From Bacillota bacterium (GTDB lineage: Bacteria > Bacillota > Clostridia > Lachnospirales > Lachnospiraceae), in NCBI GenBank assembly GCA_023387635.1, contig JAEWHU010000148.1:1-43668 (forward strand): a stretch of DNA of 43,668 bases. Reading direction: 5' to 3'. Shown in pieces: positions 8,954 through 17,142 of the stretch. Position 1 is the first letter of the stretch; the number at the start of each line of letters is the position of its first letter. The translations under genes were made by a program, and so were the position numbers. The notes beneath the pieces are model-generated. The model had not been told where the DNA came from and searched no databases. It worked only from the letters and a program-made list of their open reading frames with translations.

Positions 8954-9868
8954 TTGGCAGTTAAAAATAAAAAGACACCAAGTTCAGGTAAACAGGATTT
9001 GGCTTCAAAAAAATATACCAAACGTAGCCAGATGGCTGAATTATGGAGGAATCTAAAAAAGAATAAAGGTGCAATGATTGGCCTAGTTATCGTAATTATA
9101 CTAATACTGTTAGCCATATTTGCAGGTGTAATCTTTGATTATGAAACCGATGTAATTGGTCAAAATATTGGTGAGAGATTACAATCTCCTTCTTTAAAGC
9201 ACTTATTTGGAACAGATGAAATGGGAAGAGATATATTTGCACGTGTTATTTATGGTACTCGTTATTCTTTACCAATTGGGCTTGTAGCTGTTTTAGTATC
9301 AGTTGGACTTGGTGTAACACTCGGTTCTATAGCGGGTTATTATGGTGGAAAAGTGGAAAACATTATCATGCGTGGAGCAGATATCTTTGCTTCAATACCT
9401 CATATTCTTCTTGCAATTGTAGTAGTATCTGTATTAGGACAAAGTACAATTAACTTAATGATTGCTGTCGGCATATCGAGTACACCTAATTTTATATATG
9501 TTGCTCGTGCAGCTGTACTTACTGTAAGAAATCAAGAATATATAGAAGCATCAAAAGCAATTGGTGCAAAGAATGGTAGAATTATATTAACGCATATATT
9601 ACCAAACAGTCTTTCACCAATTATTGTACAAACCACATTACGTGTTGGTTCTGCCATTATATCGGCATCATCTCTAAGTTTCCTTGGGCTTGGTGTACCG
9701 CAACCAGCTCCTGAATGGGGTGGGCTTTTATCAGCGGGCAGAAAATATATTCGTGATTATAGCTACATAACTCTATTCCCAGGTCTTGCTATTATGATAA
9801 CTGTTCTTGCTCTTAATTTATTGGGAGATGGACTTAGAGATGCTCTTGACCCTAAACTAAAACATTAA
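8954..9868 (+). CDS. DppC/OppC-type ABC permease
   Basis: Second membrane subunit. It has a soluble N-terminus of about 40 residues with SQMAELWRNLKKNKGAMIG, the first helix, then FGTDEMGRDIFARVIYGTR, the family signature before the core helices. The EAA loop is EYIEASKAIGAKNGRIILTHILPN. The frame is open from GTG 8945, but that codon has no ribosome site. GAGGTG at 8943-8948 lies six bases before TTG 8954, so I start there. This gives a three-codon shorter protein and an 11-base gap after the upstream gene. Confidence 0.9.
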   Translation: MAVKNKKTPSSGKQDLASKKYTKRSQMAELWRNLKKNKGAMIGLVIVIILILLAIFAGVIFDYETDVIGQNIGERLQSPSLKHLFGTDEMGRDIFARVIYGTRYSLPIGLVAVLVSVGLGVTLGSIAGYYGGKVENIIMRGADIFASIPHILLAIVVVSVLGQSTINLMIAVGISSTPNFIYVARAAVLTVRNQEYIEASKAIGAKNGRIILTHILPNSLSPIIVQTTLRVGSAIISASSLSFLGLGVPQPAPEWGGLLSAGRKYIRDYSYITLFPGLAIMITVLALNLLGDGLRDALDPKLKH

Positions 9869-9886
9869 GCTGGAGGAATTAACATT

Positions 9887-10897
9887 ATGAACGAGAAAGA
9901 TTTAATTCTGGATATAGAAAACCTGGTTGTCCACTTTGAAACGGATGATGGAATTGTAAAAGCTGTGAATGGTGTAAATATAAAACTAGGACGAGGGAAG
10001 ACTCTGGGAATTGTAGGAGAGACAGGGGCTGGTAAAACAACAACTGCTCTTTCAATTCTACGTCTTGTTCCAATGCCTCCTGGTGTAATAAAAGAAGGTA
10101 AGATTCTACTTGATGGTAATGATATGCTTAGTCTTTCAGAGAGTAAACTAGAAGGCATTCGTGGTAATGATGTTTCCATGATATTTCAAGATCCAATGTC
10201 AGCTCTAAATCCAGTATTTACAGTTGGTGATCAAATAGCAGAAAGTATTGAAATTCATGAAAAATTATCTAAATCAGAAGCCTATGAAAAAGCGATTAAG
10301 ATGCTTGAATTAGTAGGTATTCCAGGAAGTCGAGCAGGTGAATATCCTCATCAATTTTCAGGTGGTATGAAACAAAGAGTTGTTATTGCAATTGCACTTG
10401 CTTGTAATCCTAAGTTATTAATTGCTGATGAACCAACAACTGCACTTGATGTTACTATTCAAGCTCAAGTTCTTGAACTAATGAAAAATTTGAAAGAACA
10501 ATATAAAACTTCTATGATTATGATCACTCATGATTTGGGTATTGTAGCTGAAGTATGTGATGAAGTTGCAGTTATGTATGCGGGAAGAATTGTTGAAAGT
10601 GGTAATCTTGAAGAGATATTTAATGATACTATGCATCCTTATACCGAAGGGCTATTTAATTCATTACCTAATATTAATAATAGACAATCAGAATTAAAAC
10701 CAATCCCAGGCCTTATGCCAGATCCCTCTGAATTACCACCTGGATGTGCGTTTGCGCCTAGATGTGCTTATGCAATTGAAGAATGTAGTAAAAAACAACC
10801 GGAGCAAAGATTAATGGGTGGCACTCATGTTGTTGCTTGTGATAGATATAAATCTCCAAAATTTTCAGTTGAAAGGAGAATGAAAAATGGCCGATAA
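9887..10897 (+). CDS. DppD/OppD-type ABC ATPase
   Basis: ATP-hydrolysing subunit, 336 residues. It shows Walker A GETGAGKTT, the Q-loop in IFQDPMSALNP, signature FSGGMKQRV, Walker B LLIADEPTTALD and the switch histidine in ITHDLG. The C-terminal oligopeptide/dipeptide extension carries the Cys-rich CAFAPRCAYAIEECS cluster, known in this family to bind an iron-sulphur cluster in some members. GGAGGA precedes the ATG by seven bases. Its end overlaps the partner ATPase gene by 11 bases, which implies coupled translation. Confidence 0.93.
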   Translation: MNEKDLILDIENLVVHFETDDGIVKAVNGVNIKLGRGKTLGIVGETGAGKTTTALSILRLVPMPPGVIKEGKILLDGNDMLSLSESKLEGIRGNDVSMIFQDPMSALNPVFTVGDQIAESIEIHEKLSKSEAYEKAIKMLELVGIPGSRAGEYPHQFSGGMKQRVVIAIALACNPKLLIADEPTTALDVTIQAQVLELMKNLKEQYKTSMIMITHDLGIVAEVCDEVAVMYAGRIVESGNLEEIFNDTMHPYTEGLFNSLPNINNRQSELKPIPGLMPDPSELPPGCAFAPRCAYAIEECSKKQPEQRLMGGTHVVACDRYKSPKFSVERRMKNGR

Positions 10898-11834
10898 TAT
10901 ATTAGAAGTAAGAAATCTTAAAAAATATTTTAAAACTTCAAAAGGAATGCTTCATGCAGTAGACGATATTAGCTTTACCATTGAGCGAGGTAAAACCCTT
11001 GGTATTGTTGGTGAATCTGGATGTGGGAAATCAACAACAGGTCGTGCAATACTACGGTTATTAGAACCAACTTCAGGTGATATATTGTTTAACAATAAAG
11101 ACATTACAAAATTAAAAAAAGAAGAAATGCGTAAAATGCGTAAAGAGATGCAAATTATATTTCAAGATCCATTTTCTTCTCTTGATCCAAGAAAAACAGT
11201 AAATCAAATAATTAGTGAGCCAATTGTTACGAATAAACTGATTAAAGATAAAAAGTTAATTGAACAAAGAGTTCTTGAACTAATGGAAACAGTAGGTTTA
11301 GCAGAGCGTTTAATTAATACATATCCTCACGAACTTGATGGAGGAAGAAGACAACGTATAGGAATAGCAAGAGCTCTTGCAATGGAACCTAAGTTTATTA
11401 TTTGTGATGAACCGGTATCAGCACTTGATGTTTCAATACAAGCACAGATTCTTAATTTATTGAAAAAATTACAAAAGCAAATGGATCTTACTTTTATTTT
11501 TATCACCCATGATTTATCAGTTGTTAATCATTTTTCTGATGATATTGCTGTTATGTATCTTGGACAGCTTGTTGAAAAGGCTCCTGCTGAAGAATTATTT
11601 GCAAACCCATTACATCCATATACGAAAGCATTGCTTTCAGCAATTCCAGTACCAGAATTAAGAGAAAAGAAAGAACGAATATTATTAAAAGGAGAGATAA
11701 CTTCTCCAATTAATCCAAAAGATGAATGTCGTTTTGCGAATCGTTGTATTTATGTAGAAGATAAATGTAGAAATAAAAGTCCTGAATTACGAGAAGTCTC
11801 ACCAAATCACTTTGTTGCATGCTGTTGTATATAG
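10887..11834 (+). CDS. DppF/OppF-type ABC ATPase with variant signature
   Basis: Second ATPase of the importer, 315 residues. Walker A is GESGCGKST, Walker B FIICDEPVSALD, and the C-terminus has the CRFANRCIYVEDKC cluster and ends in a Cys-rich tail. The ABC signature reads LDGGRRQR instead of LSGGQRQR: the serine that contacts ATP gamma-phosphate is Asp. I have the impression this variant recurs in clostridial DppF-like proteins, but I cannot check it here. It could make one of the two nucleotide sites weak. Its start lies inside the upstream gene, with GAAAGGAG just before it. Confidence 0.92.
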   Translation: MADNILEVRNLKKYFKTSKGMLHAVDDISFTIERGKTLGIVGESGCGKSTTGRAILRLLEPTSGDILFNNKDITKLKKEEMRKMRKEMQIIFQDPFSSLDPRKTVNQIISEPIVTNKLIKDKKLIEQRVLELMETVGLAERLINTYPHELDGGRRQRIGIARALAMEPKFIICDEPVSALDVSIQAQILNLLKKLQKQMDLTFIFITHDLSVVNHFSDDIAVMYLGQLVEKAPAEELFANPLHPYTKALLSAIPVPELREKKERILLKGEITSPINPKDECRFANRCIYVEDKCRNKSPELREVSPNHFVACCCI

Positions 11835-11847
11835 AAATTAGATAGGA

Positions 11848-11863
11848 ATTGCATAATTGCAAT
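11848..11863 (+). terminator. Weak hairpin after the ABC operon
   Basis: ATTGCA-TAAT-TGCAAT, a 6-bp stem followed nine bases later by a T-rich stretch. It would be a leaky terminator at best, so mgtC-like transcription may partly read through from the sigma-54 promoter. Confidence 0.35.
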
Positions 11864-11916
11864 AAACTTTTTGATTTTACAATGTGTAATAAAATTATTT
11901 TTATGGAGGGATTTAA

Positions 11917-12612
11917 ATGCAAAATTTCTATAATTCTATTGGAATGCACAATATGGAGATATTGCCTTTAGTCGTAAAGTTATTACTTTCAATATTGTGT
12001 GGAGGAGTATTAGGGATTGATCGAACGAAAAAACGTCGAGTGGCTGGAGTACGAACTTATAGTATGGTTTGCTTAGGTTCAGCGGTTGTTATGATAACTG
12101 GTATTGCATTGCAACAAATTAATGGCGGAGGAGATCCTAGTAGGCTTGGAGCACAAGTAGTAAGTGGGATCGGTTTTATTGGTGCAGGTGCTATCATGGT
12201 TACCGGTTATCATGAAATAAAAGGATTAACTACAGCTGCAGGCCTATGGACAGCTGCTTGTTTAGGTCTTGCTATAGGGACGGGATATTATACTCTTGCA
12301 ATTGTAAGTTGTATATTAATATATATCATTATGCACTTTGGTGGCATATTACAAGATAAATATCTAAAGAAGATCAGACGACTTAGTGTATTTGTTTCCT
12401 TTGATACAGCAGATAGTATAACTGCATTTATGGTGAAGGCTAGAGAACAAGATATAACTATACTAGATTGTGACTATATAAATACACCAAGGACGAGTAC
12501 CACAACTAGTGCAGTTTTTGCTCTTAAAATTCCAAATGATATGGAACATGAAGACACGATAAAAAGTTTTGAAGATGTTAATGGTATATTGTTTATGGAA
12601 CGAATATTATAA
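11917..12612 (+). CDS. MgtC/SapB-family membrane protein
   Basis: Integral membrane protein of 231 residues. It has four or five N-terminal helices and the family landmarks LGIDRTKKRRVAGVRTYSMV and GAQVVSGIGFIGAGAIM, then a soluble ACT-like C-terminal domain of about 80 residues. MgtC proteins are tied to low-magnesium survival and control of membrane ATP synthase or phosphate uptake in pathogens. The role in a saprophyte is unclear. It starts at ATG 11917 with TGGAGGG seven bases ahead. It lies between the sigma-54 importer and rpoN and is closed by its own hairpin, so shared regulation is possible but unproven. Confidence 0.9.
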   Translation: MQNFYNSIGMHNMEILPLVVKLLLSILCGGVLGIDRTKKRRVAGVRTYSMVCLGSAVVMITGIALQQINGGGDPSRLGAQVVSGIGFIGAGAIMVTGYHEIKGLTTAAGLWTAACLGLAIGTGYYTLAIVSCILIYIIMHFGGILQDKYLKKIRRLSVFVSFDTADSITAFMVKAREQDITILDCDYINTPRTSTTTSAVFALKIPNDMEHEDTIKSFEDVNGILFMERIL

Positions 12613-12617
12613 GAATA

Positions 12618-12668
12618 GAAATAAACCTTATAAGATATGAAAAAATTCATATTTGTAAGGTTTATTTC
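12618..12668 (+). terminator. Nested double hairpin after the mgtC-like gene
   Basis: Outer perfect 13-bp stem (GAAATAAACCTTA at 12618-12630 with TAAGGTTTATTTC at 12656-12668) enclosing an inner 7-bp stem (ATATGAA/TTCATAT, 12635-12652). It probably terminates transcription, although the T tract is interrupted. Confidence 0.65.
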
Positions 12669-12716
12669 TGATTGATAAATACACTTAGTGAAATATAAAT
12701 TTAGGGTGGGTTAGTA

Positions 12717-14084
12717 ATGAAACTACAATTTGAATTAAAGCAAAAACTAAATATTTCTCAAAAAATTATTCAATCCTCTGAAATTTTACAGATGAGCTCA
12801 AGAGAATTAGAAGACTATATTGGTGAATTAGCTATGGAAAATCCTATAATAGATATAGATAATATAGGGGGTGTGGAAAGGGACGTTGATGTTACTAGAA
12901 AATTAGAATGGTTAAATAAAATGAATGAAAATATTAATGTTAATGTTAGATGGGATAATGATGACAACAATGAGAAAGATATATGGGATTACATTGGAGA
13001 TGGGAAAGAAGAAGACTTGTATCAGTACTTGAACTCACAAATACTTATGAATAATTACAGTTTGGTGGAAGAAAATGTTATACATTATCTATTAATGTCT
13101 CTAGATTCGAAAGGATATCTGTTAGAGGATATAAATGATATTGCTTTAAAGTTTGGTGTTGAAGCAGGGATGGTTAATCGTTTGTTATGTATGGTACAAG
13201 AGTTAGAACCTGCAGGAGTTGGAGCTAGAAATCTAAGAGAATGCCTTTTGCTTCAGTTGGAACGTAATCATTCACACAATACTTTAGTAAGAGATATTGT
13301 GTTTGATTATTTGGAACTTTTGGCAAAAAATCAGTTATCAGTGATTGCTGATAAGCTTAAAGTTACTATTTCAGAAGTAGTAGAGAATGTTAAGATTATA
13401 AAAACACTAAATCCTAAACCTGGTACTTGTTTCTCGTCAAGAGATAATCTATATTATATTGAACCTGATATAACAGTAGTTAAATTAAAAGGACATTATG
13501 AGATTCTCATTAATGAATATAAATATCCAAGGGTTTCAATTAATTCATATTATTTAAATATTCTAAAGAGTGACTGCTCTAGTGAGACAAAGAATTATAT
13601 AAACACAAAAGTAGGACAGGCAGATTGGGTGGTAAATTGTATTAATCAACGAAATAGTACATTGTTAAGTATTACTAAGATGATTATAGATTACCAAGAA
13701 GATTTCTTTCTACGTAGAGGTATGCTAAAACCAATGCGTCTTATAGAACTTTCTGTACAACTTGGAATTCATGAATCAACAGTAAGTAGAGCAGTGAGAG
13801 GCAAATTTCTACAATGTACATGGGGAATTTATCCACTGAATTATTTCTTTGTAAAAGCATTTGAAATGAAGCAACAAAATGAAGAAATAAAGATGACACC
13901 TGAATATATCAAAGAGAAAATGACTCACCTTATTGAAGTTGAAAATAAGAAAAAACCTCTAAGTGATCAAAAAATCAGCGAAATGCTTAAAAGTAATGGA
14001 ATAGATATATCAAGAAGAACTGTTGCGAAATATAGAAGCAATATGGGTGTTAGAGATGCTAGTGGAAGAAAGGTATTTGTATAA
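12717..14084 (+). CDS. rpoN: RNA polymerase sigma-54 factor
   Basis: Alternative sigma factor recognising -24/-12 promoters. At 455 residues it has the normal architecture. The Gln-rich activator-interacting region I is MKLQFELKQKLNISQKII and onward to about residue 48. A short acidic linker follows, then the core-binding domain (about 95-280), the helix-turn-helix LGIHESTVSRAV and, at the C-terminus, the RpoN box SRRTVAKYR that reads the -24 element. It starts at ATG 12717 with a weak GGGTGG site. It sits next to an activator/kinase pair and a perfect sigma-54 promoter, an unusually compact arrangement since rpoN is normally unlinked from its targets. Confidence 0.96.
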   Translation: MKLQFELKQKLNISQKIIQSSEILQMSSRELEDYIGELAMENPIIDIDNIGGVERDVDVTRKLEWLNKMNENINVNVRWDNDDNNEKDIWDYIGDGKEEDLYQYLNSQILMNNYSLVEENVIHYLLMSLDSKGYLLEDINDIALKFGVEAGMVNRLLCMVQELEPAGVGARNLRECLLLQLERNHSHNTLVRDIVFDYLELLAKNQLSVIADKLKVTISEVVENVKIIKTLNPKPGTCFSSRDNLYYIEPDITVVKLKGHYEILINEYKYPRVSINSYYLNILKSDCSSETKNYINTKVGQADWVVNCINQRNSTLLSITKMIIDYQEDFFLRRGMLKPMRLIELSVQLGIHESTVSRAVRGKFLQCTWGIYPLNYFFVKAFEMKQQNEEIKMTPEYIKEKMTHLIEVENKKKPLSDQKISEMLKSNGIDISRRTVAKYRSNMGVRDASGRKVFV

Positions 14085-14086
14085 AT

Positions 14087-14466
14087 ATATTCACACTCCT
14101 AACAATACCTCTTATAACAGTATGTAACATTAGAATTGCATTAAATAAATCTACACAACTAGTAAATAATAGGGATTTGGTATATATTATTAATAAGAGA
14201 AACTGTAAATAAAATTCATTTCTTAGGAGCCAAGAAAGATGGGAGACTATACTTAAATTTTATGAAAGAAAGTATACACTGAACTAAATACTAAACTATG
14301 ATACATTTAGAAGATGATTTTGACATTATATCGAAATCATCTTTTTTTATTTAAAGGAAATTCACCCTATAAATTAAAAACTCTCCCCTTATATAAAACC
14401 TTATTAGTACAGGTTCTATGATTGGACAATAATAATCAAATATTCACACTCTTAGCAATACCTCTT
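14087..14466 (+). repeat. 27-bp imperfect direct repeat flanking the rpoN terminator
   Basis: A 27-bp sequence beginning ATATTCACACTC at 14087-14113 recurs at 14440-14466 with 25 of 27 bases the same. The copies are 353 bp apart. Nothing between them looks like a transposable element, and the sequences beyond the copies do not obviously match. It may be a duplicated regulatory site or a remnant. Confidence 0.6.
14311..14348 (+). terminator. Rho-independent terminator after rpoN
   Basis: Stem AAGATGATTT (14311-14320) with AAATCATCTT (14334-14343) and a T7 tail. It lies 230 bases past the rpoN stop and separates the sigma-54 region from the chitobiose cluster. Confidence 0.85.
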
Positions 14467-14503
14467 GCGTCATTTAAAGACTATAATTAATTTATATAAT
14501 TAT

Positions 14504-14715
14504 GTAAATCATAAACTTTGTAATTACATAATTCATTAGCCATGTAATAAAAAATCATGCTACTAAGAAACAATTCATGTCAATAACAATGCAAATAAAA
14601 ACAATACAATCTATTTCAATATGTACTTCAATAACTATGCAACTAAAAAATGGTGTAATTCAAAATCTTTGTAATTCAAAACTATGTAATTCAAAACTAT
14701 GTAATTAAAAATTAG
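14504..14715 (+). repeat. Degenerate 15-16 bp tandem repeat in the chbP leader
   Basis: This is the main content of the 644-base gene-free stretch 14085-14728. Near the gene the units are almost identical: GTAATTCAAAATCTTT (14655), GTAATTCAAAACTAT (14671), the same again (14686), then GTAATTAAAAATTAG (14701). Going upstream, the unit decays but a GTA/GCA start every 15-16 bases (or multiples) can be followed to about 14504. The last unit touches the Shine-Dalgarno of the phosphorylase. The pattern suggests a minisatellite growing by slippage at its gene-proximal end. Confidence 0.75.
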
Positions 14716-14728
14716 GAGGAATTTTAAT

Positions 14729-17125
14729 ATGAAGTATGGTTATTTCGATAATGACAAGAGGGAATATGTTATTGAGAGAGTGGATCTTCCCACATCATGG
14801 ACTAATTATTTAGGAGTAAAAGAGCTGTGTGCAGTAGTGAATCATACAGCAGGTGGATATATGTTTTATAAAACACCAGAATATCATAGAATCACAAGAT
14901 TTCGTGCCAATGCTGTACCTATGGATAGACCAGGACATTATGTTTACATAAAAGATGACGAGACAAGTGATTACTGGAGTGTTTCATGGCAACCTGTTGG
15001 CAAGCCTCTAGACATTGCTAAATATGAGTGCAGACATGGCTTGTCCTATTCAAAATATTCTTGTGAGTATAGTGATATTAAAGCAGAACAAACATTATTT
15101 ATACCACTAGAGGATTCTGTAGAGCTATGGGATGTTACAATTGAGAATACAGGTGATAAACCAAGAAAATTAAGTGTATATTCCTATCTTGAGTTCTCCT
15201 ATCACCATATTGATATGGACAATAGAAATTTCCAAATGAGTAACTATGCTGCTGGTTCTTCCTATGAAGATGGAATTATCTTATATGATTTATTTTATGA
15301 AGAGTTTGGATATCAATATTTTACTGCTAATTTTAAACCAGATAGTTTTGATTGCTTAAGAGATGAATTCATTGGATTATATCGTACAGAAGATAATCCA
15401 ATCGGTGTAGAAAGAGGAATGCTAAGTGGTTCATTTGAAAAAGGTAATAATCACTGTGGTTCCCTACATAAACAAATTGAGCTTGCACCAGGAGAAAAAG
15501 TAAGATTTATCTATATGTTAGGTGAAGGTGGTCTAGATGCTGGTAATGCTATAAGAGAAAAATATTCTAATCTTACCAATGTAGACAATGCATTTAAAGG
15601 ATTAGCTGATTTTTGGAAGAATAAATTAGATAAATTACAAATAAAAACTCCAAATGAAGGAATGAATACTTTAATTAATACTTGGACTCTTTACCAAGCT
15701 GAAATTAATGTAATGTTTTCAAGATTTGCTTCCTTTATTGAAGTAGGTGGTAGAACAGGCCTAGGATATCGTGATACAGCTCAGGACGCAATGACTGTAC
15801 CACACTCTAATCCAGCTAAATGTCGTCAGAGACTTGTAGAGTTATTACGTGGATTGGTTAAGGAGGGATATGGTCTTCATTTGTTCCAGCCAGAATGGTT
15901 TGAGCCAGATAATCAGGCAAAACCTTTTAAATCTCCGACAGTAGTGCCTACTCCAAATAAAGATAATATGATTCATGGAATAGAAGATGCATGTTCTGAT
16001 GATGCTCTTTGGCTTGTAACTTCTATTGTAGAATACGTGAAAGAAACTGGAGAATTCTCCTTTATTGATGAAGAAATAACTTATGCAGATGGTGGAAGTG
16101 GATCTGTATACGAACATATGACTAAAATTCTTGATTTTTCTGATAGACAAGTTGGAAGCACTGGTATATGTAAAGGACTTAGAGCTGATTGGAATGATTG
16201 CTTAAACCTTGGTGGTGGTGAAAGTGCAATGGTATCCTTTTTACATTACCATGCTCTAAGTAATTTCCTTGAACTTGCAGCTTACTTTGGTAGAACGGAA
16301 GATGTAGAGAAATATAGTTTAATGAGAGATAAAGTGAAAGAAGTATGTGATACTGAACTATGGGACGAAGAATGGTATATTAGAGGAATAACAAAGAGTG
16401 GTAAGAAAATTGGCACAATAAAAGATAAAGAAGGTAAAATTCATCTTGAATCCAATGCATGGGCAGTACTATCAGGGGCTGCATCCTATGAAAAGGGCAA
16501 GATGGCTATGGACTCTATTGATAAGCATTTATTTACACCTTATGGAATTATGTTAAATGGACCTTCTTATACGGTTCCTGATGAAGAAATAGGGTTTATA
16601 ACAAGAGTTTATCCAGGACTTAAAGAAAATGGAGCTATCTTTAGTCATCCAAATCCTTGGGCATGGGCTGCAGAATGTATTCTAGGTCGTGGTGATAGAG
16701 CAATGAAGTTTTATGATGCTCTAAGTCCTTATAATCAAAATGATATGATTGAAATTCGTCAAGCAGAGCCATATTCCTATTGTCAATTTATTATGGGTAA
16801 AGAGCATACGGCTTTTGGTCGCGCAAGACATCCATTTATGACTGGAACTGGTGGATGGGCATACTTCTCTGCTACAAGATATATGCTTGGTGTTAAGCCA
16901 GATTTTGATTCGTTAATCATTGATCCATGTATTCCATCTGATTGGGATGAATTCTATGTTAGACGTGAATTTAGAGAAGCAGTTTATCATATAACAGTTC
17001 AAAATCCAGATGGTGTTATGAAAGGTGTAAGTTCAATTATTTTAAATGGTGAAGAAGTTGATGAGTTAAAGATTCAACCAAAGGACAGTGAGAATAAGGT
17101 AATTATTATCATGGGGAGTAAATAG
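14729..17125 (+). CDS. chbP: GH94 N,N'-diacetylchitobiose phosphorylase
   Basis: Cytoplasmic enzyme predicted to split GlcNAc-beta-1,4-GlcNAc with phosphate into GlcNAc-1-phosphate and GlcNAc. At 798 residues it has the GH94 layout: an N-terminal beta-sandwich (MKYGYFDNDKREYVI start), a helical linker, an (alpha/alpha)6 barrel and a C-terminal jelly roll. The expected general acid is Asp490 in the RADWNDCLN motif. The choice of chitobiose over cellobiose rests on VGGRTGLGYRDTAQDA and LNLGGGES, as I recall them from the Vibrio enzyme; cellobiose phosphorylases read GMGFRDSNQD there. The context agrees: mutase 17 bases downstream, sugar importer and NagB. AGGAGGA lies 8 bases before the ATG. 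Cellobiose activity remains the main alternative. Confidence 0.82.
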   Translation: MKYGYFDNDKREYVIERVDLPTSWTNYLGVKELCAVVNHTAGGYMFYKTPEYHRITRFRANAVPMDRPGHYVYIKDDETSDYWSVSWQPVGKPLDIAKYECRHGLSYSKYSCEYSDIKAEQTLFIPLEDSVELWDVTIENTGDKPRKLSVYSYLEFSYHHIDMDNRNFQMSNYAAGSSYEDGIILYDLFYEEFGYQYFTANFKPDSFDCLRDEFIGLYRTEDNPIGVERGMLSGSFEKGNNHCGSLHKQIELAPGEKVRFIYMLGEGGLDAGNAIREKYSNLTNVDNAFKGLADFWKNKLDKLQIKTPNEGMNTLINTWTLYQAEINVMFSRFASFIEVGGRTGLGYRDTAQDAMTVPHSNPAKCRQRLVELLRGLVKEGYGLHLFQPEWFEPDNQAKPFKSPTVVPTPNKDNMIHGIEDACSDDALWLVTSIVEYVKETGEFSFIDEEITYADGGSGSVYEHMTKILDFSDRQVGSTGICKGLRADWNDCLNLGGGESAMVSFLHYHALSNFLELAAYFGRTEDVEKYSLMRDKVKEVCDTELWDEEWYIRGITKSGKKIGTIKDKEGKIHLESNAWAVLSGAASYEKGKMAMDSIDKHLFTPYGIMLNGPSYTVPDEEIGFITRVYPGLKENGAIFSHPNPWAWAAECILGRGDRAMKFYDALSPYNQNDMIEIRQAEPYSYCQFIMGKEHTAFGRARHPFMTGTGGWAYFSATRYMLGVKPDFDSLIIDPCIPSDWDEFYVRREFREAVYHITVQNPDGVMKGVSSIILNGEEVDELKIQPKDSENKVIIIMGSK

Positions 17126-17142
17126 ATAGAGGAGGCAATAGC

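Noticed and set aside
11841..11890. Second sigma-54 promoter before the mgtC-like gene
   Set aside because: A GG and a GC occur in AGGAATTGCATAATTGC, but the spacing is 14 instead of 12 and the rest of the consensus is missing.
14087..14466. Insertion-sequence ends
   Set aside because: The 27-bp copies are direct, not inverted, and the 326 bases between them encode no transposase.
14504..14715. Possible CRISPR array
   Set aside because: The units are adjacent 15-16 bp tandem repeats without unique spacers, and no cas genes are present.
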